A stretch of DNA of 64,000 bases from CAZPAV01 sp964584755 (GCA_964584755.1 CAZPAV010000003.1:1-64000), one strand, 5' to 3'; positions 44,951-52,484 are shown, counted from the stretch's first letter. Notes: a model not told the origin generated them from the letters alone. Program-made: numbers and translations.

Positions 44951-45046
44951 GGGGGTTCGGGCCCGCCGTTGCCCATCGTGAGTCGGGAGCCGGCGCGGCT
45001 GGGATCCGGGACCTGGTGGGGACACCCTACCCGACGGCCGCGGGCA

Positions 45047-46216
45047 TCAGGACGAGGGCAGACCGGTGTCCGATCCGACCCGGGTCGGGTTGCAGGTCGT
45101 ACACCACACACAGTCGCAGTCCGTACGGTGACAGGCCCGGTCGCGATGGTGCAGGCGACTGCCGGCGAACCATCCCCGCGCGACGCCGCCGAGCATGGAC
45201 TTGAGCGGGCCGGGACGCCAGTGGCGGAGAAGACGGCGCCGCAGGTCCCGCCGTGTCGACGCCGCCGTGCGAAGCAGGAACGGCACCAGCGGGGCCGGGA
45301 GATGCTCGTACAGCATCCGGTTGACGAACGCCACCCGGTGTCGACCGTCGAACCGGGCGGACGCGGCCGCCGCGTAGTCGAAACCCTCGATGATCGACCG
45401 GGCCGCCAACGCCCCCGACTCCATGGCGTAGCTCATGCCGAATCCCCACTCCGGGTCCTGGAGGCCGGCAGCCTCGCCGACGAAGAGGTGGCCGGCCTCG
45501 TCGGAGAACCGCGTCCTTCCGAACACCGATCCGAAGCCGGAGAAGGGACGGGCGCCGTCGAGGTCGAGGCCGGGAACCAGCCGAGTGAAGGCCTCCACGG
45601 TCAGCCGGCGCGCCTCCCGTCGGCGGTGCAGATCGTCGAAGAGGCAGGTGGCCAGCGTGGCCCACCCGTCGCACACCAGCAGGTAGGCGTAGCCGGCAGG
45701 TGCCAGTTCGTTGGAGATGATGCAGTGGGCCTGATCGGCCAGCCCCGTCGGGAAGACGCATCCGACGACGATCCCGTCGGCATGGCGGGGACCGATCGCC
45801 ACGATGTCGCCTCGGCGGGCCCGGGTCGCGGCTCGACCGAGCATCACCTCGGCCCCCGCGGCCCGAGCCTGGTCGAGCAGCGCCCGATCGAGCGTTCCCT
45901 CGCCCGGACCCCGCCGCACGAGGTAGAACAGCGGCTCCTCGGAGCGGGCGGTGGTCGCCCGCCACCGGGCGTCGTAGAAGGTGACCTCGCGAAACGGTCG
46001 GTGAGCAAAGGTGGGCTCGACACCCAGCCGGGCCACCCGCTCGAGAGCGTCGGCCGGCGACGACCAGTTCTCCAACCCCTGGAAGTCGCCGGCGAACCGA
46101 TGGCCGACCGTGTCGGCCTTCTCGTAGACGCGGACCCGCCGGCCGGCCCGAGCCAGGGTGGCGGCGGCGGCGAGACCGGCCGGGCCGGCACCGATTACGA
46201 CGTGCTCACGGCCCAA
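45047..46216 (-). CDS. FAD-dependent oxidoreductase, geranylgeranyl-reductase-like
   Basis: The 389-residue protein has an N-terminal FAD-binding VVIGAGPAGLAAAATLARAG and the later LFVGEAAGLQDPEWGFGMSY, the GD-type motif of geranylgeranyl reductase/halogenase-like flavoenzymes. The last 40 residues hold a cysteine cluster (CHRTDCDCVWCTTC) that could bind metal or an Fe-S cluster and is not part of the normal family core. The TTG start (46214-46216) follows a very strong run of GAGG repeats. It is the last gene of the operon behind MerR-type promoter 3; the 41-bp spacing from lspA supports cotranscription. Substrate unknown. Confidence 0.8.
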   Translation of the reverse strand: MGREHVVIGAGPAGLAAAATLARAGRRVRVYEKADTVGHRFAGDFQGLENWSSPADALERVARLGVEPTFAHRPFREVTFYDARWRATTARSEEPLFYLVRRGPGEGTLDRALLDQARAAGAEVMLGRAATRARRGDIVAIGPRHADGIVVGCVFPTGLADQAHCIISNELAPAGYAYLLVCDGWATLATCLFDDLHRRREARRLTVEAFTRLVPGLDLDGARPFSGFGSVFGRTRFSDEAGHLFVGEAAGLQDPEWGFGMSYAMESGALAARSIIEGFDYAAAASARFDGRHRVAFVNRMLYEHLPAPLVPFLLRTAASTRRDLRRRLLRHWRPGPLKSMLGGVARGWFAGSRLHHRDRACHRTDCDCVWCTTCNPTRVGSDTGLPSS

Positions 46217-46258
46217 CGAGACCTCCTCCTCCTCCTCCTCGTACCGGAGCCTCGGCGG

Positions 46259-46774
46259 TCATCGGATCGGCGTCCTCTCGCGTTCCCCGACGGGGTCGGG
46301 TTCGGAGACGCCGGGGCGAATGAGGAGGATCAGGACGGCGGCGAAGACGAACACGTCGGCGAGGTTGAGGATCGTCCCGCCGAAGGAGAGCCAGTCGACC
46401 ACCGCCCGGGGTGGGAACCAGGCCCGGGTCAGGTACCGGTCGAGGAGGTTCCCGAGTGCTCCCCCGGCGAGGAGCCCGTAGGCCACCTGCTCGAACGGCG
46501 TGCCGCGCGGCCCGGCCCTGGCGACCGCGGCCACGACGGCGAGTGTCACCACCGCCAGGACCCAGGAGGGCAGGGCGATCATTCCCATGAAGATCCCCCG
46601 ATTGGCCACCAGGCGCAGGTGGAGGAAGCCGAGATGGGCCGAGCCGGCCACCAGCCGCTCGATCGCGGCCCCCTTCGTCACCTGGTCGATCCAGAAGGCG
46701 CCGCCGGCGACCGAGAGCATGATCGCCCCGGGACGCCACCGGTGCGACCCCGACCATCGTGGAGGCGCGGTCAT
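46259..46774 (-). CDS. lspA: Signal peptidase II (prolipoprotein signal peptidase)
   Basis: The ~171-residue protein has four predicted membrane helices and both catalytic aspartate motifs: GGALGNLLDRYL and LNLADVFVF. It would remove signal peptides from lipid-modified prolipoproteins. The second in-frame start, ATG 46774, is preferred (weak GGGGA upstream). Placement inside a MerR-controlled operon recalls the pbr lead-resistance locus, where an LspA-like protein accompanies the P-type ATPase. It is probably an accessory copy; the housekeeping lspA would be elsewhere. Confidence 0.92.
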   Translation of the reverse strand: MTAPPRWSGSHRWRPGAIMLSVAGGAFWIDQVTKGAAIERLVAGSAHLGFLHLRLVANRGIFMGMIALPSWVLAVVTLAVVAAVARAGPRGTPFEQVAYGLLAGGALGNLLDRYLTRAWFPPRAVVDWLSFGGTILNLADVFVFAAVLILLIRPGVSEPDPVGERERTPIR

Positions 46775-46919
46775 CGCGTCCCCGGCCACGACGGCGTCCA
46801 AGAGCCGAGCCTCGACAGCCGTCCCCGGCCCAGCCGCGAGCCTCTTGCCGGTTGCGCCGGGAGGACCCGGGGCGAGACCCTCGGACCGTCGGTGGTCCCC
46901 GGCGCGGTGGCGACGCAGC

Positions 46920-47594
46920 TCATCCGCGAGGCCCGGTCGGTGCGTCCGGTTTCCCGTTCGGGGTCGATCCCGGTTCGGGCGGCGCTGCCAGGGAACGACC
47001 GATACGCGCGGTGAGGGAGAGGACGGCCAGGACCGGGTCCGAGAAGTTGGTCACCTCGAGAAGGTCCTGGTGGCGGCGCAACCGGACGTTGAGCCAGTCC
47101 ACCAGATGGTCGTGATGCATGGCCGTTGCCGGCGGAGCCGTGCCACGGTTCCCGAACGCGACCAGTCGTAGCCGCGCCGCGGCGGTGGAGGCTCGTCCCT
47201 GTCGACTCAGCTCGTCGACCACGCCGTCCAACGAGGTGCGAGTGACGTCACCGATGCGCCGCAGCACCGCGTGGAGCACCCGCGGCTCCCACAGGGCCCG
47301 GTTCACGGAGACCTCACCCCGCTTCACCTCACCGATCACCACGTCGAATCGGTCGGTCGCCACCTCGAACGCGGGGTCGACCTCACCGGCCAGGAGACAC
47401 TCGACGGTGCCGTCCCCGCCCCGGTAGTGGGCGGGACCCGGATGGGTCGGGAAGCGCACCGCCACCACGTCGACATCGGTGATCGCCCGGTAGGCATTCC
47501 CGTCCCACTCGTGGAACTCCAGTTCGGTGAGGAGGAAGTAGCCGTTGACCCGCAGGTAGGCGGCGACCAGCTCGAGAGCGGCGTCCACCGTCAC
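46920..47594 (-). CDS. PD-(D/E)xK-like protein of unknown function
   Basis: A 224-residue soluble protein. The pattern AITDVDVVAVRFP (about 36-48) and then FDVVIGEVKRGEVSVNRALW (about 80-99) places a D and an ExK as in the active site of PD-(D/E)xK nuclease-fold proteins. It may therefore bind or cut nucleic acid, or be a degenerate member. I do not recognise a named family. The GTG start (47592-47594) overlaps the upstream small membrane gene as GTGA, so they are cotranslated. lspA follows after 145 bp without an obvious promoter. Confidence 0.6.
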   Translation of the reverse strand: MTVDAALELVAAYLRVNGYFLLTELEFHEWDGNAYRAITDVDVVAVRFPTHPGPAHYRGGDGTVECLLAGEVDPAFEVATDRFDVVIGEVKRGEVSVNRALWEPRVLHAVLRRIGDVTRTSLDGVVDELSRQGRASTAAARLRLVAFGNRGTAPPATAMHHDHLVDWLNVRLRRHQDLLEVTNFSDPVLAVLSLTARIGRSLAAPPEPGSTPNGKPDAPTGPRG

Positions 47595-47926
47595 GTGAGG
47601 CTCCAGGTCTTCCAGCGGTGTCGGGTGCCGGCGGCGATCGCGAACGACACGACGAGCAGGGTGACCCCCGGCAACACGATGACCAGACCCACCCAGGGCC
47701 ACGTCACCACCGCCAAGACGATTCCGCCCAGGAGGGTGCCGAGCGTCACCAGGCCGGCGAACACCACCATCGTTGCCCACCAGACGTCCGAGGAGGTCAG
47801 CACGGCGGCGACCATGCCTCGCCTACTGCGACGAACCGTCCTCCGGGCCTCGGCCTCGTATCGGGCGAGCACCGGAGTGGGGATCCAGTCGGGAACCGGT
47901 TCCTCGAAGTCCATCTCCCATGCCAT
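47591..47926 (-). CDS. Small two-helix membrane protein, first gene of the MerR operon
   Basis: The 111-residue protein has an acidic N-terminus (MAWEMDFEEPVPDWIPTPVL), a basic stretch and two predicted membrane helices (about 47-71 and 75-96), ending in a basic tail. No family recognised. ATG 47926 has an excellent GGAGGTGA upstream. It is about 100 bases downstream of MerR-type promoter 3 and overlaps the next gene by 4 bp. Confidence 0.7.
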   Translation of the reverse strand: MAWEMDFEEPVPDWIPTPVLARYEAEARRTVRRSRRGMVAAVLTSSDVWWATMVVFAGLVTLGTLLGGIVLAVVTWPWVGLVIVLPGVTLLVVSFAIAAGTRHRWKTWSLT

Positions 47927-48023
47927 CCTCGTCACCTCCTCCGTGGGAAGCCTTCCGGGGCCGTCTCGTCGGAGATCCGCCGACCGTTCGTCCCGGGGGC
48001 CGGTCATCTCGCGACCCGTCACC

Positions 48024-48055
48024 ACCGTATCCCTTCCAGTCGACTGGAATGTCAA
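48024..48055 (-). promoter_or_regulatory. MerR-type promoter 3 (four-gene operon)
   Basis: Minus-strand TTGACA (48050-48055), 20-bp spacer with the perfect palindrome TTCCAGTCGACTGGAA (48034-48049), and TACGGT (48024-48029). It lies in the intergenic region shared with the divergent merR gene, the usual place for an autoregulated MerR operator. Confidence 0.85.
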
Positions 48056-48091
48056 CGGGGTATGCTGACTGCCATCGAGAGGAGCAGGTCG

Positions 48092-48556
48092 GTGAGGATC
48101 GGCGAACTGGCACGGCAGACGGGGGTCTCCACGAAGACGATCCGCTACTACGAGGACATCGGTCTGGTTCCACGGCCCGATCGGGCGCCCAACGGGTACC
48201 GGGACTATCGGCCCGACGCCGTGGACCGCCTCCGGTTCATTCGCGACGCGCAAGCCTCGGGCCTGACCCTCACCGAGATCAGCTCCGTCTTGGAGCTGCG
48301 AGAAGAGGGCCATGCCACCTGCCAGCACGTGATCGATCTGCTCGAACAGCACCTGCGCGACCTCGACGAGCAGATCGCCACGCTCCAGGCCACGCGGATT
48401 CAGCTCGAGAAGCTCACGGAGCGGGCTCGCGGTCTCGACCCTTCCACGTGCACCGATCCGGTGCGTTGTCAGACCATCGCCGATGCCACCGACGTGAAGC
48501 TGGCTCGCTGGACCCGGGGACCGCACCGTCACGCCCACGGCGAGGGCCAGGTCTGA
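48092..48556 (+). CDS. MerR-family metal-responsive activator
   Basis: A ~154-residue regulator. It has an N-terminal winged helix (VRIGELARQTGVSTKTIRYY, then YEDIGLVPRP), a long dimerisation helix, and cysteines at about 77 (HATC), 120 and 126 (CTDPVRC). These sit in the regions where MerR, ZntR and PbrR bind metal, but with different spacing. The tail HRHAHG is His-rich. GTG 48092 with GAGAGGAG upstream is the preferred start; an in-frame ATG at 48062 is possible. It should repress and activate the three matching promoters at 42.4, 44.9 and 48.0 kb. Confidence 0.9.
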   Translation: MRIGELARQTGVSTKTIRYYEDIGLVPRPDRAPNGYRDYRPDAVDRLRFIRDAQASGLTLTEISSVLELREEGHATCQHVIDLLEQHLRDLDEQIATLQATRIQLEKLTERARGLDPSTCTDPVRCQTIADATDVKLARWTRGPHRHAHGEGQV

Positions 48557-48656
48557 GCGTCGGGAGCGCCGGGCCGGCCCCCGAAGGTCGATCTCACGGC
48601 CCATGGTGTCGTCGCCGCCTTCGACGATCCGGCATGGACCTGCGGGCCGACACCCC

Positions 48657-48764
48657 GGAGACGAGGTTCGCGGCCGGGAAGGACGCGAACCGAAGACGAC
48701 CGTTCGCCCCCAGGCGAACCCCGTGGAGGTGACGGGATGCGAACCCGTGACCCCTACGTTGCGA
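48657..48764. repeat. Direct repeat copy A (duplicated 3' half of tRNA-Ala)
   Basis: These 108 bp match 49858-49965 with one mismatch (48739). They include the 3' half of the tRNA-Ala gene from the anticodon loop plus about 65 bp of downstream flank. Ending within the anticodon loop is typical of tyrosine-integrase attachment sites. The rest of 48557-48962 holds no gene I can support. Confidence 0.85.
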
Positions 48765-48962
48765 CCCCTGCGTTCCCGCGCCTGCAGTCGAGCCGCACGT
48801 GACCGGTTCTCGAGCCGCCGCTCCCGACTCGATGGACCGGCACGACCGCCTGCCCCGGCGTGTGCTCTTCGGGAAGACCGCGCCACCATGGGGCCGAGAC
48901 CGCTGCGTCCTGGATCCCGCGAACGTGAAGCTCGTCGTGGGGAATCTCTTCTCACGACACAC

Positions 48963-48991
48963 GATGGGCCCGACACGCGGCCGGGCCCATC
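48963..48991 (-). terminator. Hairpin after the secreted-protein gene
   Basis: Perfect 10-bp arms GATGGGCCCG (48963-48972) and CGGGCCCATC (48982-48991), 21 bp beyond the stop of the secreted-protein gene. No T-run is visible. Confidence 0.5.
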
Positions 48992-49011
48992 ACCGTGCAG
49001 CGGTCGTTCGC

Positions 49012-49596
49012 TCAGTTCGTCGTCCAGCCGCCGTTGAGACCGAAGCCGGGGGCGCCCACCTTGCTCAGCAGGCCGCCGTAGCCACCGGTCGGATCGTTGT
49101 AGACCTCCTGGATGATCTCGTATCCGCCCCACAGCGGGCCACCGGGTCCGACCCACACGATCTTGGCGAAGTACGTGTACCTGGCGTCCTGGATGCCGTC
49201 GCCGGTGGAGTCGTAGTCGCCGACCACGAGGTTCGTCAGCCACCCTCGGCTCGTGCCGTCGGGACCACGGTCGAGTTTGCCGTCGCCATCACAGTCCTTG
49301 TTCGCCAACCAATCGTCGGACCATTTCATGATCAGCCTGTCGTCGACGTAGTCACCCGTGACACCATGGAAGGTGCCATCGAGGTTCCGATCCACGGAGT
49401 CGTAGGTGCCGACGAACAGGTGGGCCTGGTAGTTGTAGCCGAACTCGTCGAAGCCGAGACGGAGCGGGTTCCCGCCGCTGTCGACGATGGTTCCGTCCTT
49501 GATCGTCGCACACGGTGCTGCCTGGAGCGGCGCTGCGACGACGACCACGGCCAGCATGGCCATGACCGCCACCAACGAGAGTCTCGCGCGCATCAT
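49012..49596 (-). CDS. Secreted Asp-rich protein between tRNA-Ala repeats
   Basis: The 194-residue protein has a clear Sec signal peptide (MMRARLSLVAVMAMLAVVVV, then AAPLQA). The mature part contains several Asp/Gly-rich loops like calcium-binding repeats: YDSVDRNLDGTFHG, DCDGDGKLDRG, DYDSTGDGIQDARY. The C-terminus is Gly/Trp-rich. I do not recognise a family. ATG 49596 follows AAGGGA. It is the only supportable gene inside the unit bounded by the two tRNA-Ala repeats. Confidence 0.75.
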   Translation of the reverse strand: MMRARLSLVAVMAMLAVVVVAAPLQAAPCATIKDGTIVDSGGNPLRLGFDEFGYNYQAHLFVGTYDSVDRNLDGTFHGVTGDYVDDRLIMKWSDDWLANKDCDGDGKLDRGPDGTSRGWLTNLVVGDYDSTGDGIQDARYTYFAKIVWVGPGGPLWGGYEIIQEVYNDPTGGYGGLLSKVGAPGFGLNGGWTTN

Positions 49597-49839
49597 CGGA
49601 TCCCTTCGCTCGCCGGCCTCCTGTGCGGAAGCCCCCTCGTCGAGCAAGTCGCGTCGGGAGCTCCACCGTTACAGGACCCACGCCACATCGGGTCAGGTTT
49701 CCCCTGCGAAGCGCCGCGCTTCCTCCATTCGGGTCGGGCGCCACAGACGGCGGAAGCGATCACGCACGGAACCCGGATCGGGGCGGCGGACACGCGGCCC
49801 CGGATCGACGAGCTCGCGTGTCACACGAAGGTCCCTTCT

Positions 49840-49857
49840 CCGTGGAGGTGACGGGAT
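49840..49857. repeat. Third short copy of the tRNA-Ala 3' end
   Basis: CCGTGGAGGTGACGGGAT, identical to 49922-49939 in the tRNA-Ala gene and to its copy A counterpart. It abuts repeat copy B directly. It suggests more than one integration or excision event at this tRNA. Between 49597 and 49839 I see no gene. Confidence 0.75.
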
Positions 49858-49965
49858 GGAGACGAGGTTCGCGGCCGGGAAGGACGCGAACCGAAGACGA
49901 CCGTTCGCCCCCAGGCGAACCCCGTGGAGGTGACGGGATTCGAACCCGTGACCCCTACGTTGCGA
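49858..49965. repeat. Direct repeat copy B (contains the tRNA-Ala 3' half)
   Basis: Partner of the repeat at 48657-48764, offset 1201 bp. It covers the 3' half of the intact tRNA-Ala and its 3' flank. Confidence 0.85.
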
Positions 49966-49998
49966 ACGTAGTGCTCTGCCGGACTGAGCTACACCCCC
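49925..49998 (-). tRNA. tRNA-Ala (CGC anticodon)
   Basis: Minus strand, 74 nt. Acceptor GGGGGTG pairs with CACCTCC including the alanine identity pair G3-U70. Anticodon arm CTACG-TTCGCAA-CGTAG gives CGC. T-arm CGGGTTCGAATCCCG. CCA is not encoded. It marks the right edge of the accessory island. Confidence 0.95.
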
Positions 49999-50028
49999 GG
50001 GTCGGCGGAGTGTACCACCGGGCGACCC

Positions 50029-50286
50029 TCAGGAGACCCCGGGGTCGGCGGCTCCCGCCCACTCGAGGTCGAACCCCACCCGGTCCGGATGGGCGTGTCC
50101 GTTGACGCAGACGACGACCTCCTCGACGAGGTCGCGCTCCTCCTCGGCGACCTCGGGGTCGACGACGAAGACAGGACGCTCGTCGCCGCTCCGGAAGGCC
50201 ACCACGGCCCGCACCTCCGTCACCGAGAGGCAACGAACCAACCGGATCTCCTTGGTCCCGCACGCCGGGCAACCCGTGATCTCCAT
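50029..50286 (-). CDS. Small zinc-ribbon-like protein (85 residues)
   Basis: An 85-residue protein with an N-terminal CPACG and a downstream cysteine (LVRCLS), then an acidic helix and a VVVCVNGHAHPDR segment. Cys/His content suggests one zinc site. No family recognised. It begins 50 bp downstream of the translin-family gene on the same strand. Confidence 0.6.
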   Translation of the reverse strand: MEITGCPACGTKEIRLVRCLSVTEVRAVVAFRSGDERPVFVVDPEVAEEERDLVEEVVVCVNGHAHPDRVGFDLEWAGAADPGVS

Positions 50287-50336
50287 GCGACCTCCTCGGA
50301 CGACGACGGCAGGGAACGCTACCGGGTGCCGGTCCC

Positions 50337-50972
50337 CTACCGGTCGCCGGCGAGCTCGCGGCGGAGTCGCTCCTGGACGACCGCGGTGGTCAGGTCGGCA
50401 CGGCTGCGCTCGATGAGGGAACGCGCCACGTCGGTAGTGCGCCGCAACCCGGCGGTCATCCCGTCGGGGTAGTCGAGGGAGGTGAGGAGCTCGAGGATGG
50501 TCTCCATGGCCACGAACGTGTGCTCGGCGCCGGCCAGGTCCCCGCCGCGCAGGAGATCGAGGAGACGCCGCCGCAGCTCCCCCACCGCCTCCCCGAGCCC
50601 CTTGAGGAACGGCACGGTGTCGACGTGCAACTCCGCGGGCAGCGGGAGCGGCTCCCCCCACAGGAGCGCGGCCGTCAACCGGGCCTCGGCGTACTCCTTG
50701 ACGGCGTCGTAGAAGAACCCCGAGGCGCGGAGCTCCTGATGCGACCCCAGGGTCGTCTCCGTCGCGACGACGAGCCGTCCCACCTCCGCCATGAGGGTCC
50801 GCGCCCGGTCGTGCTCCCCCCGGTGGAGGGCCCGGATGGCGTTCGCCGAGCCGCGGATGATCTCCCGTCCGTTGCGCAGGATCGTCTCACGCACCGCGTA
50901 CTTCTCGTCGAGATCCTGCCGCACCACCGCCTCGATCGCCGCGAGATCCGGCCGTCCCGGCGCCGTAGTCAC
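50337..50972 (-). CDS. Translin-family protein
   Basis: A 211-residue all-helical protein that aligns by eye with translin over its whole length. Landmarks are a REIIRGSANAIRALHRGE segment, FFYDAVKEYAEARLTAALL, and PAELHVDTVPFLKGLGEAVG followed by LRRRLLDLL, which match the translin GFHLDVEDYLSG region. Translins bind single-stranded RNA or DNA as ring-shaped octamers, and some archaeal homologues are RNases. A bacterial copy is uncommon. GTG 50970-50972 is the start, 4 bp after the SepX-like gene. Confidence 0.8.
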   Translation of the reverse strand: MTTAPGRPDLAAIEAVVRQDLDEKYAVRETILRNGREIIRGSANAIRALHRGEHDRARTLMAEVGRLVVATETTLGSHQELRASGFFYDAVKEYAEARLTAALLWGEPLPLPAELHVDTVPFLKGLGEAVGELRRRLLDLLRGGDLAGAEHTFVAMETILELLTSLDYPDGMTAGLRRTTDVARSLIERSRADLTTAVVQERLRRELAGDR

Positions 50973-50976
50973 CCGG

Positions 50977-51453
50977 CTATCCGGCGATGACCCGCACCGT
51001 CGGCGGGGCCGCCTCGACGTCCGGCTCGGGCTCGGCGACGGCCACCGGGGAGGTGCCCGGCAGATACACGACCGTCCGCCCACCCGCAGCCCGTCGCTGC
51101 TTCACCGTCAGCAGGAGGGTGACGTAGGAGGCGAAGGCGACGTCGGCGAGGATCGTCACCCCGAGCCACAAGAGGCTCCCGGTGACGACGGCCATGACGA
51201 GCGTCGTCACCACGGCGCCGCCCAACACGACGAACGTCCGCCGTCTCCGGGCCTGAACCTCGCGGGCACCGACCCCTGCCGTCACGACGGGAGCCACCCG
51301 TCCGGTTCCCGTCGAGACGTTCGCCAGCAGCGCCTTCGAGCGGGCGAACGCCTGGGTCGAGGCACGTGGTGCGGCACGACGCGAGTCGAAGAAGGACGGG
51401 AGGAGGAACGCCGCCCAGACCCCGGCGAGGAGGATGAAGACGATGATCTCCAT
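50977..51453 (-). CDS. SepX/GlpR-like actinobacterial membrane protein
   Basis: The 158-residue protein has an N-terminal membrane helix (MEIIVFILLAGVWAAFLLPS), a basic linker and two adjacent helices (about 75-115). The topology and the opening GVWAAFLLPS resemble SepX/GlpR proteins (AVIVGAWAAYLVP in Streptomyces), which take part in cell division. The neighbourhood with mog, moaC and moeA also matches the SepX/GlpR context. I infer membership. Identity is low outside the N-terminus. Confidence 0.55.
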   Translation of the reverse strand: MEIIVFILLAGVWAAFLLPSFFDSRRAAPRASTQAFARSKALLANVSTGTGRVAPVVTAGVGAREVQARRRRTFVVLGGAVVTTLVMAVVTGSLLWLGVTILADVAFASYVTLLLTVKQRRAAGGRTVVYLPGTSPVAVAEPEPDVEAAPPTVRVIAG

Positions 51454-51529
51454 GAGTGTTCCCTGCTCCAGCTCTACGGTCAGCGTAGGTCGGTGACGGA
51501 CGGGTCCCGGGGATTTCGCGCCGGGAACA

Positions 51530-52018
51530 TCATGAATTGTGGTCCGTCGCGGCGTCTATGAGCAACTCGACACCGTGTCGGAGCGCCGGCCCGATCACCG
51601 CGAGCGACTCCTCGACGCCGCGGGGCGATCCGGGCAGGTTCACCACGAGCGTCGTTCCCACCGTTCCCGCCACCCCACGGGAGAGCATGCCGTGCGGATT
51701 CCGTCCGAAGGTGGCGGCGCGCATGGCCTCGGGAAGCCCGGGGACCTCCCGTTCGATGACGAGCCTCGTCGCCTCCGGCGTGAGGTCCCGGGGAGCCGGC
51801 CCGGTGCCTCCGGTGCTCACGACGAGATGCGCCAGTCGCGCCAGCTCCCGGAGTGCCGCCGCCACCGGCTCGATCCCGTCGGGGACGACCCGCCTGGCGA
51901 CGACCAAAAACCCGAGCCGCTCGAGCGCGGCGACGGCCTGCGGCCCGGAACGATCCTCGGCGGCGCCTCGGCTCACCCGGTCGCTCACCGTCAACACCGC
52001 CGCGGTGAGCTCAGCCAC
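51530..52018 (-). CDS. Molybdopterin adenylyltransferase-like (MogA/MoaB)
   Basis: The 162-residue protein has VLTVSDRVSRGAAEDRSGPQ and the ligand-binding STGGTGPAPRDLTPEATR, diagnostic of MogA/MoaB. It adenylates molybdopterin before molybdenum insertion. The GTG start at 52016-52018 overlaps the moaC stop by 8 bp. Confidence 0.92.
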   Translation of the reverse strand: MAELTAAVLTVSDRVSRGAAEDRSGPQAVAALERLGFLVVARRVVPDGIEPVAAALRELARLAHLVVSTGGTGPAPRDLTPEATRLVIEREVPGLPEAMRAATFGRNPHGMLSRGVAGTVGTTLVVNLPGSPRGVEESLAVIGPALRHGVELLIDAATDHNS

Positions 52019-52484
52019 GGTCCCACGTCCCGGTGCGTCCTCCGCTCTTGTGGAGGAGGCGGACCGTGGTGATCTCGACCCCGCGCTCGACGCCCTTCAC
52101 CATGTCGTACAGCGCCAGGGCCCCCACGGCTGCCCCGGTGAGCGCCTCCATCTCGACCCCGGTCCGGGCCGTGACGGCGACGGTGACCTCGATTCGCACG
52201 CCGGCCTCCACCGGCTCCACCTCGACGCCGACGGAGTCGAGCGGCAGCGGATGGCAGAGCGGCACGAGCTCGGCGGTTCGTTTGGCGCCCTGGATGGCGG
52301 CGATCCGCGCCACCGCGAGCGCGTCACCCTTGGGAAGCTCCCCCTCGATGAGCCGGCGCCGCGTCTCCTCGGCCATCCGGACGACCGCCTCGGCGACGGC
52401 CCGGCGTGCGGTCACCGCCTTGCCGCCCACGTCGACCATGCGGGCGTTGCCTCGCTCGTCGAGGTGGGAGAGTCCCTCGGTCAT
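52011..52484 (-). CDS. moaC: Cyclic pyranopterin monophosphate synthase MoaC
   Basis: The 157-residue protein carries LSHLDERGNARMVDVGGK, GAKRTAELVPLCHPLPLDSV and GVEMEALTGAAVGALALYDM, all MoaC signatures. It converts the MoaA product to cyclic pyranopterin monophosphate in molybdenum-cofactor synthesis. It overlaps moeA and mog. No moaA is in the window. Confidence 0.96.
   Translation of the reverse strand: MTEGLSHLDERGNARMVDVGGKAVTARRAVAEAVVRMAEETRRRLIEGELPKGDALAVARIAAIQGAKRTAELVPLCHPLPLDSVGVEVEPVEAGVRIEVTVAVTARTGVEMEALTGAAVGALALYDMVKGVERGVEITTVRLLHKSGGRTGTWDRG

Noticed and set aside
44732..47014. Long plus-strand frame across the MerR operon
   Set aside because: It runs antisense through two well-supported genes and their intergenic region.
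48557..49011. Search for an integrase or transposase near the tRNA-Ala repeats
   Set aside because: No frame here shows a tyrosine or serine recombinase or a DDE motif; only repeat copy A and a hairpin are supported.
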